From the NCBI GenBank assembly GCA_964400495.1, contig CAYNTS010000073.1:1-5870 (forward strand): 5,870 nt of DNA, given 5' to 3'. Origin of the DNA: CAYNTS01 sp964400495. GTDB lineage: Bacteria; Fidelibacterota; Marinisomatia; SCGC-AAA003-L08; D37C17. Positions within the stretch are counted from its first letter, which is position 1; every line of letters begins with the position of its first letter. Both the position numbers and the translations under genes were made by a program. This document shows positions 5,681 to 5,870 of the stretch, in pieces. The notes under the pieces are model-generated. The model saw only the letters and a program-made list of their open reading frames with translations. It made no database searches and was not told where the DNA came from.

Positions 5681-5726
5681 TGAAAGTTAAAAAAGTTGCA
5701 CCCAGTATCATTACCAATTTTATTTT

Positions 5727-5810
5727 TGTCATTCTGATCCTGAGTATTTTAAAGGGGAAGAATCTTGAATGTTTTATGTATTGAGACTCTTCGTTTCATT
5801 CAGAGTGACA
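5727..5810. repeat. Imperfect inverted-repeat (MITE-like) intergenic element
   Basis: TGTCATTCTGA (5727-5737) and TCAGAGTGACA (5800-5810) are inverted with one mismatch. A second block, GAAGAATCTTGA (5758-5769), faces GAGACTCTTC (5783-5792) in inverted orientation. The 84-bp unit can fold into a long imperfect hairpin. It resembles the TCATTCTGA...GAAGAATCT class of short dispersed palindromic repeats seen in many bacterial genomes (recalled, not checked). There is no coding capacity and no clear target-site duplication. Confidence 0.6.
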
Positions 5811-5834
5811 GGATATTATTAGTTAAACAAGTAG

Positions 5835-5864
5835 GGGCTGATTATATATCAGCCCTTTTCTTTT
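5835..5864 (+). terminator. Rho-independent terminator
   Basis: GGGCTGAT (5835-5842) pairs perfectly with ATCAGCCC (5848-5855) around a five-base loop, and TTTTCTTTT (5856-5864) follows. This is a strong intrinsic terminator for plus-strand transcription and probably closes the propeller/OsmC transcription unit. Confidence 0.85.
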
Positions 5865-5870
5865 GGTGTG

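Noticed and set aside
1..5870. CRISPR array, tRNA or rRNA.
   Set aside because: No regularly spaced direct repeats with unique spacers, and no cloverleaf or rRNA-like conserved sequence was seen on either strand by eye.

Overview
The window is AT-rich and looks like a low-GC environmental bacterium of the Fibrobacteres-Chlorobi-Bacteroidetes superphylum, possibly Candidatus Marinimicrobia. That guess rests on a secreted beta-propeller ending in a dockerin-like calcium-binding repeat, a large outer-membrane barrel/TPR protein, and host genes that lack clear Shine-Dalgarno sequences. It is inference, not a database assignment.

Bases 1-399 hold what reads as one complete integron gene cassette on the minus strand. 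A folded recombination site (attC, 1-72) follows six bases after the stop codon of a small gene (79-375). That gene encodes a two-module CxxCxGxG zinc-binding protein built by internal tandem duplication. The cassette's upstream edge is a GTTATGC at 399-393, the exact complement of the attC R'' box, so excision would rebuild a perfectly paired R''/R' site. There is no second attC, recognisable attI or integrase on the upstream side. This looks like the edge of an integrase-less cassette array, or a single cassette dropped into the chromosome.

Bases 400-711 are non-coding. They hold two inverted repeats (401-456 and 525-557) and a weak promoter candidate for the following gene.

Bases 712-5541 carry three plus-strand genes. 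The first (712-2493) is a 593-residue envelope protein: signal peptide, probable outer-membrane beta-barrel, TPR-like repeats and a C-terminal BamE/SmpA-like module. The second (2636-5113) is an 825-residue secreted or anchored propeller protein with Asp-box (BNR) motifs and a C-terminal dockerin-like domain. The third (5113-5541) is an OsmC-family protein whose ATG overlaps the stop of the second by one base, implying translational coupling.

Bases 5542-5870 contain a short possible gene or gene remnant (5516-5671), copies of short sequences also found in the 2494-2635 gap, an imperfect inverted-repeat element (5727-5810) and a strong rho-independent terminator (5835-5864). The two non-coding gaps around the propeller/OsmC pair share repeat words, so that pair is bracketed by related intergenic repeats.
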